DNA of 64,000 nucleotides from Dipetalonema caudispina (Eukaryota > Nematoda > Chromadorea > Rhabditida > Onchocercidae), in contig JABVXV010000043.1 of assembly GCA_013365325.1 (NCBI GenBank), forward strand, positions 296,653-360,652. The letters run 5' to 3'. Of the stretch, positions 12,365-26,900 are shown one piece after another; the stretch's first letter is position 1; each line of letters starts with the position of its first letter. The notes under the pieces are model-generated. The model was not told the origin of the DNA. It saw nothing but the letters and a program-made list of their open reading frames with translations, and searched no databases. The position numbers were made by a program, and so were the translations under genes.

Positions 12365-15300
12365 AAAATAGAAACATTGAAAGCATAAATTTCTATAGTT
12401 CTAATTTTTGTCTCAAAAATATTTTTCTTCTTTACATTTTGATATTTTGCAAAAAATTTCAGTCTGAAAAATTGCACAAAGATTTTTCATTGAGCAGTCA
12501 TGAGTTAAAAATTTTCGGTGATGTCGTAAAGGGAATTAAAGTGCGCATTTCGCACCGTGCTGGTATCATCCGTGTTTATCGTATCAATAGTCTTCAACTT
12601 CCAGCTGATCAACTTTGGTCTAATATTTATATTTTATTTCTTAAGTTATTTTCATGAAATAGTAAAGTTAATTTATATATTCTTAAATTATTCTTTAGGA
12701 TCAGAAGTTTAATTGAGATTCAATTTTAAAAACAATCCAGATACTTCTTTTTATAAGATATATTTTAGGTTTCAAGGTAAAGATGAAGATGGTAATGAAC
12801 GACGTATGACAGTTGCAGATTATTTTAGTGAACGTTATAGTGAACTAAAATATCCTAAATTGCCATGCGTTCACGTAGGTCCAATAACACGTAACATTTA
12901 TTTTCCACTGGAAGTTTGTATGCTTGATACTCCACAAAAATACAACAAGAAATTGAATGAGAAACAAACATCAGCTATTATTCGAGTATAATCTTATTCC
13001 TAAAATTATTTCAAATCCTTTTTTTCTAAATATTTAATTTTCAAAATTATCTATTATACAATCATGAAACACATGACATTTTGATACTACTTCTTATATT
13101 TATAACTGATACTAATATCTTATTCCTATAAGTTAGTCCTTATATTAATTAATAATTTAAACACTACAGTAGGATTTAAATCGCTGAAAAATTCCATTTT
13201 GAAAAATGATTTAGGCAGCAGCTGTTAATGCAATTTCACGTGAACAACGTATTGCATCATTATGTGAACAAGCTGGTTTTCAATGTGATCCATTCTTGCG
13301 TGAATTTGGCTTAAAAATTAATCCAAAAATGCATGAAACAGTTGCTCGTGTTTTAACACCACCTCGTATCCTTTTTGGTGAAAATAATAGTAGAACGGTT
13401 TGATTTTAATATTTTAATACTTATTTACAATTATCTTTTAAGTAATCGTTTCGTTTAAAACATTACTGATCACTTTGAAATGAATTCCTGAAAACATTAC
13501 AAAATTCATTTCAAGAATATAGATTACTACAGGATCCAGTTGTTACACCAAAAGATGGAGCTTGGTCAATGGATAATCAGCAACTCTATTTACCGGCTAG
13601 TTGTCATAGCTATTCAATGATAGCAATTGTTAGTCCACGTGAACAGAATCATTTGCAGTTAGTTTTTAATCTTAATTTTCACTTTAGATTATCAGTTAGC
13701 AAATAAAATATTACAAAAAATTAATTCGTATCGTCTATACAATTACAACATTTCTTCTACTTACTGTGATAAATTTCAATTATTCTTTTTTTGGATCGAA
13801 AAGAAAGAGAAAAAAAAAAAAAAAGCCAATTTAGAGTTTTCTGCCAAGCACTTACCCAAAAAGCTAGCCAGATGGGAATGGAATTTCCAAGTTGGCCTGA
13901 TCTAGTGAAATATGGTCGTACCAAAGAAGATGTTGTCATTCTATTCAATGAAATTGCTACTGAATATAAGCAAACAGGGACAGTATGTGATCTTGTCATC
14001 GTGGTACTACCAGCCAAAAATGCTGATCTATACAGTTGGTCATATAATCATTTTTGAGCTTACATCTTTTAAGTTATTCCCATAGAAACATAAAATTTTA
14101 GGTTTTATCGAATTTTTCGATATTTCTTTTTTTTATTCTTTTATTTTTACTTCAAATTTCATTTGACATCTTAAAAACTTTTACACCAAATACTGTATTA
14201 TACGTGAGTTTGGGTGAATAATAAAACTACATTAAAACAAATTGCGCTTTGTACAGGAACCTAATAGAGAACGAAGAAGATGGGGAAAGTTAGAAGGGCA
14301 TGAAGGTTAAATGAGTTCAAGTAACCTTAAATTTGTAATTTTACTAATAATAAAATTTCATTTTAAGGTTAAATAACTCTTACTTTGCTTATCAGATATG
14401 ATAATTTTTTGAAATATGATAGAATAACCTTTCAGTGACAGTAAAAGAATGCAGTGATATGATACATGGAATTATGTCGCAGTGTATTCTGATGAAAAAT
14501 GTTACACGTCCATCACCTGTTACATGTTGTAATATCATTCTGAAAATGAATATGAAATTAGGTGGTATTAATTCACGTGTTATTGCTGATTCGATTACTC
14601 AGAAGTATCTTATCGATGTTCCAACTCTCATCATCGGAATCGATGTCACACATCCGACACAACATGAAGAACGACAGAATATTCCATCTGTTGCGGCGGT
14701 ATATTCAAAGTTTTTTCTTTTTTCTTTTTTTTTTTATTTTTTGATTTTCGAAAGTTTAATTTTTATTGATTTAATAATAGGTGTAGAATTTAAACAATCA
14801 AATAGAGATTAATAGAATAACCAAAAAATTTATCTGTAGATTGTGGCTAATCTTGATTTATATCCACAATCATACGGTGCAAATATCAAAATCCAGCGTA
14901 AATGTCGTGAATCAGTTGTTTATCTTCTGGATGCTGTCCGTGAACGTCTCGTTAGTTTCTATAAAACAACACATCAGAAACCAACCCGTATCATCGTTTA
15001 TCGTGATGGGGTTTCTGAAGGACAATTCAGTGAGGTAATAGTATTTCATTAAATATAAGATATTACTGCTTTTATACAACAACAAGGAAACTATGGTGTC
15101 TATTTTGATAAGATATTCAGTAGTTTGGAGTAGTTAGCTCAAAGATGATGAAAATACAGTCTTTCCACATTGATCCTAAAAAGCAAATGAACGGAAATTA
15201 TAGGTTTTACGTGAAGAAATGCAAGGTATTCGTACAGCATGTCTAATGCTATCGCCAGATTATCGACCACCAATTACGTATATCGTCGTACAGAAACGTC

Positions 15301-16772
15301 ACCATGCACGAATGTTTTGCAAGTATACACGTGATGCAGTTGGTAAAGCAAAAAATATTCCACCGGGTACAGTAGTCGATACAGGAATCGTTTCACCAGA
15401 AGGTTTTGACTTCTACCTCTGCTCACATTTCGGTATTCAGGTAATATGCAAAAAATTTTTTTTTTTTTTCATTTCATTCATTTTTTTTTTTCAATTATTA
15501 TTTTTAAATTAATAGATTTTATTACAATTCAAGAAATAAATTATTCAAACGTTAATTCATGGAACAGTTAAAATTGAAGTTAAAATTAAAAAAAATTTTA
15601 AATAGTTCAGATATCGTAAAATCTTTGATATAATATTAATCGAAGGGTATAATCTATTTTATACAGTTAAAAATTTTTTTATCTAGTTTAAAATTAGAAT
15701 TTTTTAGTTTAGTCTAGAATCTTTAGGACATTGACAAACATATAGAGATGCATCCAGAAATTAATCAAAAATCATACTTTCTTCTATTAAATCATAATAG
15801 AATTTTCAGGGTACGTCTAGGCCAGCACGTTATCATGTTCTTTGGGATGATTCGAAGTTCACGTCAGATGAACTTCAATCAATAACATATAGTATGTGTC
15901 ATACGTACGGACGTTGCGCTCGTTCAGTTTCTATTCCTGCACCAGTTTATTATGCTGATCTTGTAGCTACACGTGCACGATGTCATCTTAAACGAAAAAT
16001 GTATTTATTTATTTATTTATTTATTTTTCTGTTCTCATTGAAATATTAATGAAATTGATAAGTGAAGAAGAAGAGAAAGTCAATTTAATAATTTCAATTA
16101 TTTATTGCTAATTTTAGACATTGCATTTTATTAACAATGAATAGTTGCTTATAGGGGTGTATGTGAATCAGATGCAATATCAGATGTCGCTTCACTTATT
16201 TCTTCATCGTTATCATCATTGATTTCGGCAGGACGTATCACAAGCTTACGACATATCGTTGATGATGATGATCTTTCAGATGGAGAAAGTATCAAAGTAA
16301 GTTTTTCCACGACAATTTAATCCATTACATTTTATAATAGAATTTTTAAAGTTTATTTAAATCTTTCTCAATCTGAACTCCATCAATTCAATGATAATAA
16401 TAGTTGTTGATGGATTTGTAAGGGATTTTTGATCGAAATTACTTCTTCAGTTTTAGTTACAAACTATTAACTAAATACTATGGGTATTTAAAAAAAAAAA
16501 AAAAAAAAAAAAAAGAATCTGAATGCAAACTGTATTCAAATCACTTACATATACTACTATTCAGTGCAATTTTTTAAATATAATTAACACTATTCATTGC
16601 TTCTAATATCTCATATTACAATTTTTTATTGGAATATGTGAATTCATTGATCACTTCTCATTTTTTTCTTCAGGACGGTCATACACAATCAGTAATGAGT
16701 AATAGTGATGCAGCATTACAGGAATATGTTACAGTTTCGGAAAAATTTAAGGGACGCATGTATTTCGTTTAA
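9778..16772 (+). CDS. AGO-clade Argonaute (possibly ALG-3/ALG-4-like), 18 exons, about 1,027 aa
   Basis: Exons are 9778-9823, 9985-10103, 10210-10382, 10727-10865, 10934-11130, 11519-11676, 11906-12150, 12463-12617, 12769-12985, 13215-13397, 13533-13657, 13835-14034, 14436-14698, 14840-15034, 15204-15440, 15810-16000, 16155-16296 and 16674-16772. The protein binds small RNAs and uses them to recognise target RNA. Domains in order: N domain from about 60 ([20 protein letters not shown]), an insertion at about 302-355, PAZ (about 360-480, [10 protein letters not shown]), MID (about 560-640) and PIWI (about 700-1000). By alignment to human AGO2 the catalytic residues are D722 (GIDVTHP), E764 (CRES), D796 (YRDGV) and D934 (VYYADLV). 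The last is His in AGO2 and ALG-1. The C-terminus RMYFV matches the family ending. The first exon ([14 protein letters not shown]) rests on a weaker donor and is uncertain; everything from 10210 on is firm. The ALG-3/4 assignment is inference. Confidence 0.95.
12326..12362 (+). repeat. 37-T homopolymer in Argonaute intron 7
   Basis: An uninterrupted run of 37 T lies in the intron between exons 7 and 8. It is the longest mononucleotide run I noticed in the window and is likely length-polymorphic or prone to assembly error. Confidence 0.9.
16490..16514 (+). repeat. 25-A homopolymer in Argonaute intron 17
   Basis: A run of 25 A lies in the last intron of the Argonaute gene. It is a simple mononucleotide repeat with no coding consequence. 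Confidence 0.9.
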
Positions 16773-18823
16773 GGATGAAGTTCAATTCGCTTCTATAAAT
16801 TACTATTATTATTATTTTTAATTAAATTATTATTAAATTCAAAATCGGTATTTTTTTAGCAATTAAATCAATTATTATTGAGCTTTAAATTCACAAAGAA
16901 AAACTTTAAAAAAAAAGTTGTCTGAAATAGTAAGTAAATAATAGGAGAAATTTACGACAGCCTTAAATTTACTTTTGCTGAATTAGCGAAATAGAAAAAA
17001 AAAATATGATGATAAGGGAAGATTCAGGGAAGAGAATTTGACAGAAACATCAAGAAGTTATGAAAATTTTTCAAAATTTCACAAAAAAAAAAATCGCTAA
17101 TACTCATGAATGAATAACAAATATTATTTTGAACATTTCTCAAAATAATTGGTTGATGTAATTTTAGCTATGTATATAAACTATTTGCCATTAGAAAAAT
17201 AGCGTTTGATTGGGAATTCTCGGGAATTTAAGAATAGCGTTTAAGAGATCAAAAACACATTGAATTTTAAACTCTTCATTTTCTACCTATTTCGAAAGTT
17301 CACATAAATCTTTCACTCAATCCTCAATCTCAGTTCTACTCAATAGAGAAGCTTTTAAATTTACTTGGAATATAATTAGATTGGAATATGGAATATAATT
17401 AGAATATAATTAGTTAAGTATTTCCTATAAAGTGTATTTCTATTTCTTACACATACAATATTTTTCATTCAACTCTTTCCATATTTTACAAGGAGTTAAT
17501 GAATCAGTATTTATTATGAAAATCTTAGCAAAAAATAAAGCATTAATTAATGAATGTCCAGTGGAAATTTAATTTAACGAAAATTTAAATTAACCAACTA
17601 ATTGAAATATCCCGAATACTAAGTTTGGCAAACCTTGCAGTAACGATATCTCAGATCAGAACAATAAATCAATACAGCGATCATTAGAATTACATCAGAA
17701 ATAGCTCTGGATGCTAAAAGCAAAAGCTTTCATAATTCTATTAATATAGGAATCATTTCGATGTTAGGTATTTTAATGATGAAAATCTATCATCTATCAT
17801 AATAGAACAAAATTTGAAGAGAAGAGAATCACAAAATATTTTCAGATTTTCATCTCAGTTTTCAACGTTTCCATAATAATTTCTTCCGAAGACAACTCGA
17901 CATACTGAACATATGATATTTCTATCTGAAGTAAATTTAGTTGAAAAAAAAAAAACAAAAACAAAACTCCATGGTGCCAAAAATTTGAACATCTAAAACA
18001 AATTGGTGTAAAATTATTCTGATAGATGATAGATTAGGATAATCATTGAACATATCCAAGAATAATTCAGATCTAGAAGTTATTAGTTTATTTTCATAAA
18101 ACTTCAATCCTGTTCCTTCCGTATATTTCAACTTTCAATCACTTCTCTAACTCTTGTCACTTTTATCATTTACAACTGCATCCAGAAATTACTTCTGTCA
18201 TATCGATAATAAATAGTTGTCAGTCAATCCATACAGAGTTTTCGAGAATTGATTCTACATTATAGGATCATGATCTACAGTATCCGATCGTAACTTTCTG
18301 GAACAGCAATATTTTTCAATAAAGAATTATAGAAGTAATGCAAATAGATGTTTACTTAGATTTTAAAGCCTTCGTCATTTTCGTCCAACAAATTCTCTAC
18401 CGGTCAAATTTCATTCCAGAAATGATCATCTTCCAATACCTGTTCCATTATCCTCTAGAAATGATTTTTATCGGAATGTCAGACGACAATTTTCTTTCCA
18501 GAAAAAGTTTTCATGTTTTGTTGTTTCTCCCGATCCGAAAAGGATATATATCAATAACTTACCCAGGTCCTACCGGATTTTCCCTCAGGAAACGGTCGAG
18601 ATTACAACATTCAACTTATGAAATAGTAAACAGATTAAGTTGAATGTGCTATATTTCACATCAACGTGAGAATTCTGAAAATGAAACGTCAGGAAAATCA
18701 ATAATGGATCACGTAAAGATAGAGATGGATATCGACAGGTGTCAAATACAATGTCAAAAGTTATTTCTGTTCATTGTTCCAAACTTTTGAGTTTGAAGAA
18801 ATAATCAAAATTTGAATTCATGG
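16773..18823 (+). other. Intergenic region between Argonaute and tRNA-Gln
   Basis: About 2 kb of AT-rich DNA. The longest open stretch (18338-18640, plus) has no recognisable motif and no convincing splice context, so I do not call it a gene. On the opposite strand near 18545-18620 a short open piece ends in a perfect donor-like CCTGG|GTAAGT, but I found no partner exon. Confidence 0.45.
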
Positions 18824-18895
18824 GGTCCCGTGGTGTAGTGGTTAGCACTCAGGACTTTGAATCCTGCGACGGGAGTTCAAATCTCCCCGGGACCT
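18824..18895 (+). tRNA. tRNA-Gln (anticodon UUG)
   Basis: A complete 72-nt cloverleaf without an intron. The acceptor stem pairs GGTCCCG with CGGGACC, with discriminator T. The D arm is GTGT...GCAC. The anticodon arm is CAGGA-CTTTGAA-TCCTG with anticodon TTG in the loop. The T arm is GGGAG-TTCAAAT-CTCCC. Internal promoter boxes A (TGGTGTAGTGG) and B (GTTCAAATC) are intact, so RNA polymerase III transcription is expected. CCA is not encoded, as usual in eukaryotes. No other tRNA was seen in the window. Confidence 0.96.
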
Positions 18896-21800
18896 GCTTT
18901 GTCTACTAGTTTGTAGCGAGGGATGCTTTTGCTACAGACTAATATGTAAACAGCAACAACAATAGAAATTATAATTGTTTATAGTTCGCAGCGTTAATCA
19001 CGTGACGTTTCATTCAAATTCAACATCCTAAACTTTGCTAACAAATTTTCTGCACCATCTGTTACAAGGTTGAAATGGAATGGTGTGACATTTTGGCATT
19101 ATTACTATCATGTAATTGAATTAGTAGTATGAACTTATCCGAAAATTGAAGTAGTATGGAATTATCCAGAAATATCTCAAAATTTTGATTAGTGAGAATC
19201 TATTCATAAATTAGGTTACTATGAATCGATCTAGAAATTTCAAATCTATTCCTCTGCAACAATAAAAATTTGCAAAAAATGTGAAATATCATAGCAACAA
19301 AACAATCGTTAGGCAATAATTTTATTAATTTGTTGCAAAAATAACTGCATAATTTTTGCATTGTTAAAATTTGCTATTTGATATCGGAATGCATCAAATG
19401 AAAAATTAAAATGTTTCATTTATGTAAAAAGTAAAAACTATCATTTACATAATTCTAATGTATATTTCATGCTTTATACCCTAATTTTTCCATCTTTTCG
19501 ATAATTTTTAAACACTATACTTATCGCTGAGCTAAGTAGTCTAAATATAATTCTTTGATTAACTGAATGCTTTTCTCTCATTAATGGGCTCTTTTGTTGA
19601 ATCCAAAACTGAATAGTTACGAATAGACCTTTTAAATTATTTTGGTAGAACTAATTTATTTCTTATCTTAAAAAATTGAAAAGGAAATTTCGTCAGAAAA
19701 TTTCAATACTCTCATAATTTCTGAAATATTTCAATCGAACTTGCATTTGCAATGGAATACCCAATTACTTCGGCATCTTTAACCTGTTTGTCATAATATT
19801 TCTAATTCAATGATGTATCTTAAATATTTTTCCTAATAAATTTTCATTGGTTTCGAACAGAGAAGAAAATAATTGAAATAATGAAATCATTGTTGAATGA
19901 ACATCATATGACTAACATATTGAAAAATAATGCTCGTTTACTGTTATATCATTTAGGAAATGACGAGTTTCTATTCATCTTGCAGAAAATGCTGCTACAT
20001 CAAAGGCGACAGATTTGCAGTATAGAAAGTATCATCCAATGAATTAAAGCTGAATCATTGTTGAAAATACAAAAAGCCTACTGCATGAATATCTTCATTA
20101 CAGTTCGATTTCCCCAAATAAACATTTGAAATAAAAAATATAACTCAATCCTTTCCTTTAACTGATAATTTCAGTTTAAATGTTACATTTTCTTAAAAAT
20201 TTACGAAATCGTTTGAATGAAATCTTTTATTTGGCAGAAATGAATAGGTATATCCGTAAACAAATTTTGCAAAATTGCTCAAATAAACTTTATTCAGCTT
20301 GTCTCATTTTCTCAATAAATTTAATTCTACCGTTTAAGCTTTACACATTTATCCTTAGATGATATATATGGAAATCAACCTTTCATACCGTTGTTACAAT
20401 GTTGAGTTTACACTTGATAAAAAAAACTATCTTGTCATATCATAAACTCTATCGATCTCTAAATTAAATTTATCTATTTGTTTAACAAAAAACAAATCTG
20501 TCGATTAAAATCTTAAACTTAAAACAATTTCAATGTATCATTTGAATAGGGAACAAAGTTTTCCTTTTAACTTTCGCGTATTTTATTAACTGTATATAAT
20601 ATTACTAGCCATCATAATAGTTGTAATAGAACTAAATTGAACTAATAGATAAAAAAGTTAAATTTGCAATGTAGTATAATTTTTTGGTCTCTTTATATAA
20701 ATCAATTTAGATTTTAAAAATTTCAAACTTGGGAATCAATAGATTTGTTGTATAATTAGCAAATTATCTCTATTGAAAATGTTTCCAGTAATCTTTCCTG
20801 AGTTTTTTTACCAACTAAAATACTCAAAGTACTGTGTAAGGTATTTTTATTTTGTCAACTTTCAAAAAAATTACCATTGCCACAAGTCTGTTACGAGCAA
20901 TACGATCATTATCAATACTGTTATCACCATAAAAAGTTAACACACAATTAAAACTTTAATTAGGATATTGCTAATGCATTGCGCACTACATTTACTACCA
21001 CATAGGCTTGTTTATTCCTCCCATTCTTTGTGCTAAATTTGAAGGTCTTAATATTTGGTAGGAACACATAGATATCCCGCATATTTGGCTAATCCAAGTT
21101 CTGCATTGAAAACAATGTTAATCTAATTAATACTGATCTAACAGGAATGATTTACAGGAATTAAAAAATATTATTTCACAGATGTGAAATTAGTATATTT
21201 TTATTTTGTCCACTCTTCCAAAAAAAAAAAAAAAAAAAAAGTAAAACTATCACAAGTCTGTTAAGACTAGCAAAATCAAGACGAAGTACAGTGCTTTGTG
21301 TTTTTTAAACCTGGCAAAAACTGTGCCAGAAGCTACTTTTTATTCAACTGTTGCGAAGGAATCATATTTCACAGTCTAAGTTAGGCCTCATGAAGAAAAT
21401 ATTATTACCTTGTAAGGTAAATGAGAATGTTCTTAGATATCTTGTACAACAAGACCAATTAATTTACTCTTTTGCATTTTAAAGCTCCATCTATTCAATC
21501 TTGAAAAACTACATCCAACATTGCTATCGAATAATAAATCTTGCTTTACTTAATATTTAAATGCGGTTAGCAATCTCAATTATCGATCGGTAAAAAAAAA
21601 AAAACGGTGTGAGGCAATTTTAATACAAGCCAGAAAATATATCGCATTTTTGTATCCAATTGGACAAGTGAGACACTAACCGCAATAACTATCGAGAAAA
21701 TAAAAATGGATTGACCTCCGTCCATCCTAAGGTCAGTTCATTCGGATTTTGCGCAAAAATGATATTTTAAAGAAACATCAAAAGTGTTGAATTGGTCCCT

Positions 21801-23835
21801 TCCAGAAAGTTTCCTATGAGTGAAACTTTCATCGTAGCTTGCTGATAGTACTAAATGATAAGAGAGGCCCAAGAAGAGAAATAATAGATAGGACCATCGC
21901 TTATCAAAATTTCTCAAATTAATTCAGAACTTTATGTTACCCTTTCTTTCTTTCAATGTTTAAACTACTAAATTGTACAATTCTTTCTATCATATGGTAA
22001 TATTAATGCAACACAATAATATCATCAAAAATCTTTGTTCCAATCGGAACTTTCTCTTAGATTTTTTTCATTCATAAATTGTTATTTTAATTATGTATTG
22101 TGTACCTGCTCATTTAACTCTCAAAGTACTCACAGTGAAATTCATATTGGAATTTGATTTCAAATAATTAGCGTAATCTTCTAATATGACGTGTTATCGA
22201 TCTATAAAACTAATATCAAAAATATTTTCATTTTATAATCTTACCATCATTCCTGGTAGAAATTCATTCTTGATAGTAGCAATTGTTTATATCGTCGTCA
22301 TATAGAGCAATTTTCAAAAGATATGGAATACTTTGAATAAACGGATTTGAAGTATGTAATTAGTTAGCTTGATTGCAGTAAACCTTTACAATTCTTAATT
22401 CTTCTAAATTAATTAGACGAAATATTTGATCTTTGTATTCTGAGATATTTCATATAACAATTATTTTAGCTCTTGTGGTGGACTTTGAACTCTCTGTACT
22501 ATAATTTTTATACCGAAGAGTATATGTCATCAATTGTGGCGATAGAAATTAGATATATTTGCTTGTTGATAAATTCATATACATAACAAATATTCAATTT
22601 CAGCCCTATCTATTTGAAATTGAATCGATTACTTGGAATTGCTCTTCGAATGACGAAGGAAATACTTGGACAGATCAAATATTCAAGGCAGTATTTTTAA
22701 TTTCCATAAAGTGAAATATTTCCTGTAAACATTCTTTTTCAAAAAAATTTCTTCGATGAAAGTGAAGTTTAGTAGATTTCAATCTTTAAATTTAAAAATA
22801 TTTAAATTCTAGCAAAGGAATAAAAATCTAAGCTATTTGGTTAAAAGTAATTTACCTGATAACAGCGCTGCAATGTCCGAAACAAAAGATTTTTCATCAG
22901 AATAATATGCCCGAACAGCTGCGCAGTCCTTTCATCCTGAAAAGGAAATCTGCCTAATGATGACTTCCAGCATTTCATTTCCATAAATTCTGTCTATATA
23001 GAGTTAAAAGAACGTTTAGAAGCAACAAAATCAAATTATAAATGTCATGAAGATGGGAAAGATTAACCTAGCCTAATAGTTTCAGTGATTCACAGAAAAT
23101 ATAAGCGGAAAAATATGCATAACCTTTCCATTCTACATCATTCAAAAAATTTTTATAAGAACTCTGATCATTTTAGTGCAAATTTTTATCAATTTTAATG
23201 AATTTCCTTGAAATTTAGTCGTTGATTTTAACTTCGATCGTCAAAAGCTCAATAATTTGTCTTGTAAGCAGCTGCTGCTAAAGATTGCTTTGTTTTGACT
23301 GTTCAAATTCAATTATTCATATTAGTGTATAACTTCTTTTAGAATCATAAAAGGCACCACCTTCAAGACTTGTTGCACAATTCACCACATGCTTAAAAAC
23401 TATTTATTCTCCTTAAAAGTTCTGAAATATTTCAAGTTACAAACATATAGTATCATTTATAAGCACTGGTACTATTCCCATTCCTGGGAATACTTCTGTA
23501 TTTTCCTGTCATTTCTGCTCATTAGAATTTAATAGTTTTAGGAATCTAAAGCATATCTACAGTAATCTTCAATATCATCCAACTTCATTTTAAAAACATT
23601 GTTTAGGAAAAGTTACACAAAGGCGCAAATAATTCGTCAAAAACATTAAATCAAATTGTGGAAAATATTAGTATACCTGTAGAAATAAATTTCGATATTG
23701 ATTCTTTAAACAAAGTCGAAGCATCTTTTCTTTTTTTGACGAGAATTAATTTTTAAAAAGAGGACTTGCTTTAAAAGAGGCTCGCCTATTCAAATGATAC
23801 ATTTCTGGAAGATTAAAGTAACCTAAATGACGACA

Positions 23836-23929
23836 GATTCCTATAAAATTGTAGACTACCGTATTAGCATTTTACAGTTGTAGATTCCTGCAAATCTGTA
23901 GGCTACCGTACTCAACATTTTGCAATTGT
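23836..23929 (+). repeat. Two-copy degenerate direct repeat, 47-bp period
   Basis: Both copies begin GATTCCT and share TGTAG-CTACCGTA and CA-TTTT-CA-TTG blocks with scattered differences. The second copy starts 47 bases after the first. It looks like an old local tandem duplication. Confidence 0.55.
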
Positions 23930-26900
23930 TCTTCTTGTTGTATTTCTTTAGATCATTTTGCAGTAGGATTTAAAATGGTGTTAAGCGATAATTAACAAAT
24001 CATTGCTATTGTTATCATGAATTCTAAGTAATGAAAGGTCAGATGATTATTTTACAGTCTTGCTCCACAGTTCTGCCCCATTATTAATACGAATAATATC
24101 AAGGAAAAAAAATTGCAATTATAAAAGGATTAATAAATGTTTGATAGGAATTGGGAGCGGTATTAAAAAGCAATGATTCATCACATTATGTTGTTGATAA
24201 CAGGCAGTAGCAACAAGTTATAATGGTACTGATTGATAAGCAAGAACCTGTTTCATGTTGACAGATTTATTATCAGATGTTCAGCTAGCCATGTTCATTC
24301 AACAATGATAAGCTTTTGCAAGTCTCCCATAATTAATCTATTATTGTTTTGCAACTTATTGCTCTCACAAAATCGTCAAGCTTATATCCATTATCGTAGC
24401 AGAGCACTTTTTAGCTTTTGCATTTTTCAGATCAATTTAAGAAATACAAAAAATCCTTCATCTTTGCTTTTGTAATTTAAAATTTTAAAATAATTGTTAG
24501 ATGTAAATATAGCCGAAGTTAATATTATCTCAAAATACCAAGCTTATATCATCATATTTCTCCCACCTCTACTGAATTAGTTATCATTATCAATTCCAAT
24601 TGCTGTTGATTATTTACTTCATTGCGAGAAATATATATGATGTCAATAACAAGTAATTACCTTCTGATAATAAACATTTTTAATTTTTACCACGACCAGG
24701 TTTTTCTTGAAAAATTAAAATCATTGTTATGTATCATTATTATTTTCAAAATTTTCTCTTATTAATGCTGCATTAAATGTAATGTAATTTACTAGGAAAT
24801 TACATCTTTCGAAATTTTATAAGCATACAATTTTCTCTTGGTGGAGCAATGAAGCCAAAGGGCAACCTTTTGGCCAGATTCATGTTTCTGAAATGAATCA
24901 GAAGTTTAATTGTTCTCGAAATAGTTTATTTATGCTTGCATATTTCACTTATTAAAATTCTGGCATAATTCCCATACATTATCTTTGAAAAAAAGAGGTT
25001 TTGATTTTGAGAAAAAGAGATTTCGATAGTTATCAACTTTTAAATGGTTTACAGAAACACATTTTTTTATTGAACGTTTCTGGTAGATGGAAAGAGAAGG
25101 AAATATGGCGAATATCTTTTTGCAGGACTAAAAATCAAAAGTTAAAAGAGACATGGAAAATTGTCTTCATTTAATTTTTTACATATCAGGTTTTTTTTTT
25201 TTTTTAGACGGAATCATTTTCTTATTATATGCGTAATTTGTGGGAGGGTGCATCTCTGAAAAGTTACAAGAATAAGTATTGCTATGTCATTCTATTTGTC
25301 ATCTCGTAATCGTGACAAGTCAAAGGTCAATTTAGATAAGCAAATAGATCATTTTCACATACTTTTATTCAACTCTACATTTACATTTTCCATTATGTAA
25401 ACGAAACGTTTAAATTATTTCATTTCTTTCTTCCAATGTATATCGATTTGCATGTTTATGAATAACGGTAAGAAATCGAGCAACGTTTGAATTCGTTGAT
25501 TCTAAATCCAAATTCAGTGTCGAAAATTAGCTTTACGTGAGAAATAAGTGTAAATGACGATAAAAACCATTCATACCTATTATAATAATACGTTGAAACT
25601 TCGAATATCTAATGTAAGCAGGTTAATTACTTCTTTGTTCTTTTAATTTTTTCCAACTTCTATTGGAACTAAGTAGGCTGATATGATTTTTGCCTGAATA
25701 TCATATAGTTCAGCCATAAGAATCGTTGGCCAAGATAGGAATTATGATAGGAAGCAGATTAAGTTTCCAACTTTGTCTTTTATTAGTAGCAAGACATTTG
25801 AGAGCTTTGGATTTCTAAAATTTCGATTTGTCCCTTCCCACAAATAAGTGATACCTGGCCCATACTAAGTTAAATTTCTAACATTTTGTTTTCGAAGATG
25901 TTTTATTTGTCGCATACGGGAAGAAAATTATGGTAAATGCAAAAAATATCTCTTTAAACGAATCAATTACTTATTTTGAGCATAATGAATCATGTTCCAA
26001 TCGATTGTAGATGAGAGATATTGTTGTTTGAAATGAAATGACATCAAAATGAGGTATCGAAATTGATGAATCTATTGGTTGTTGACTGCCGAGGTAGAAG
26101 TACTTGTACGTGAGAAACAAGTAAAATTCTGTAGGAATTATTGCATCAGATATCTATTGTAAGAAATTGAGTGCTTCATGGATTTTTGCATTCATCTATT
26201 ATGTTCACTAATAGCAATCAAATATTTCAATTAGAAAAAGATGCAAGTAACATTTCTGATCTTTTATTTATAAGATATGAAGTACATATGATGTAATCAG
26301 CGCCCAGGAACCATTCGATCTTTAATGTTCAAAAACTTTTCAAGGAAACCGCTAGAATGGAATTTGTTTCACAATGCAACAAACTATAGAATAGTTTTAA
26401 ATCTGACATATTTCGTTCAATTTTTCTGCAGGAATCGGCATGATTTCATTTCATATCACATCATTCTTGATTTGATTTGATTTAATCAAATTTTGGGTGT
26501 AATTAGGACTCTTGTCTTTAGTTCACTTCTTTAGGTGAAAGATCATTGTAGAGAGTTCATCGTAGAACGAAAAAGCGATTGAGTTCATAGTTCACAACAA
26601 CATAACCAAAGTAATCTAGAACATATCCCATCTTTAATTAGAAAGTTTTAAAATCATCAAGCTGATGGTCTTCTTATCTGTTGAAATAAGTGGGCGAAGC
26701 GAATAATGATTTTGGATACAGCAAAAAAAAAAGGAATTGAGAGAAGTTATGATGACCGAACTTCAAAATATCCTTTTCGGTGATGAAAATTCATCAAACC
26801 GCTGTTTTCGAATCTCTATTCTGTGACATTTGGGTACAAAAAGAATTTAGTAAAGATCAAAGATCTGTGAAATAATGTTTCAATCACAATTGTTGAAAGT

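Noticed and set aside
14562..14744. Alternative-frame open stretch on the plus strand
   Set aside because: It overlaps the Argonaute PIWI exon at 14436-14698 in another frame and runs into poly-T intron sequence. There is no independent support.
18338..18643. 101-codon open stretch on the plus strand upstream of the tRNA
   Set aside because: No conserved motif, no signal of splice context and no neighbour that explains it. A chance open frame is the simpler reading.
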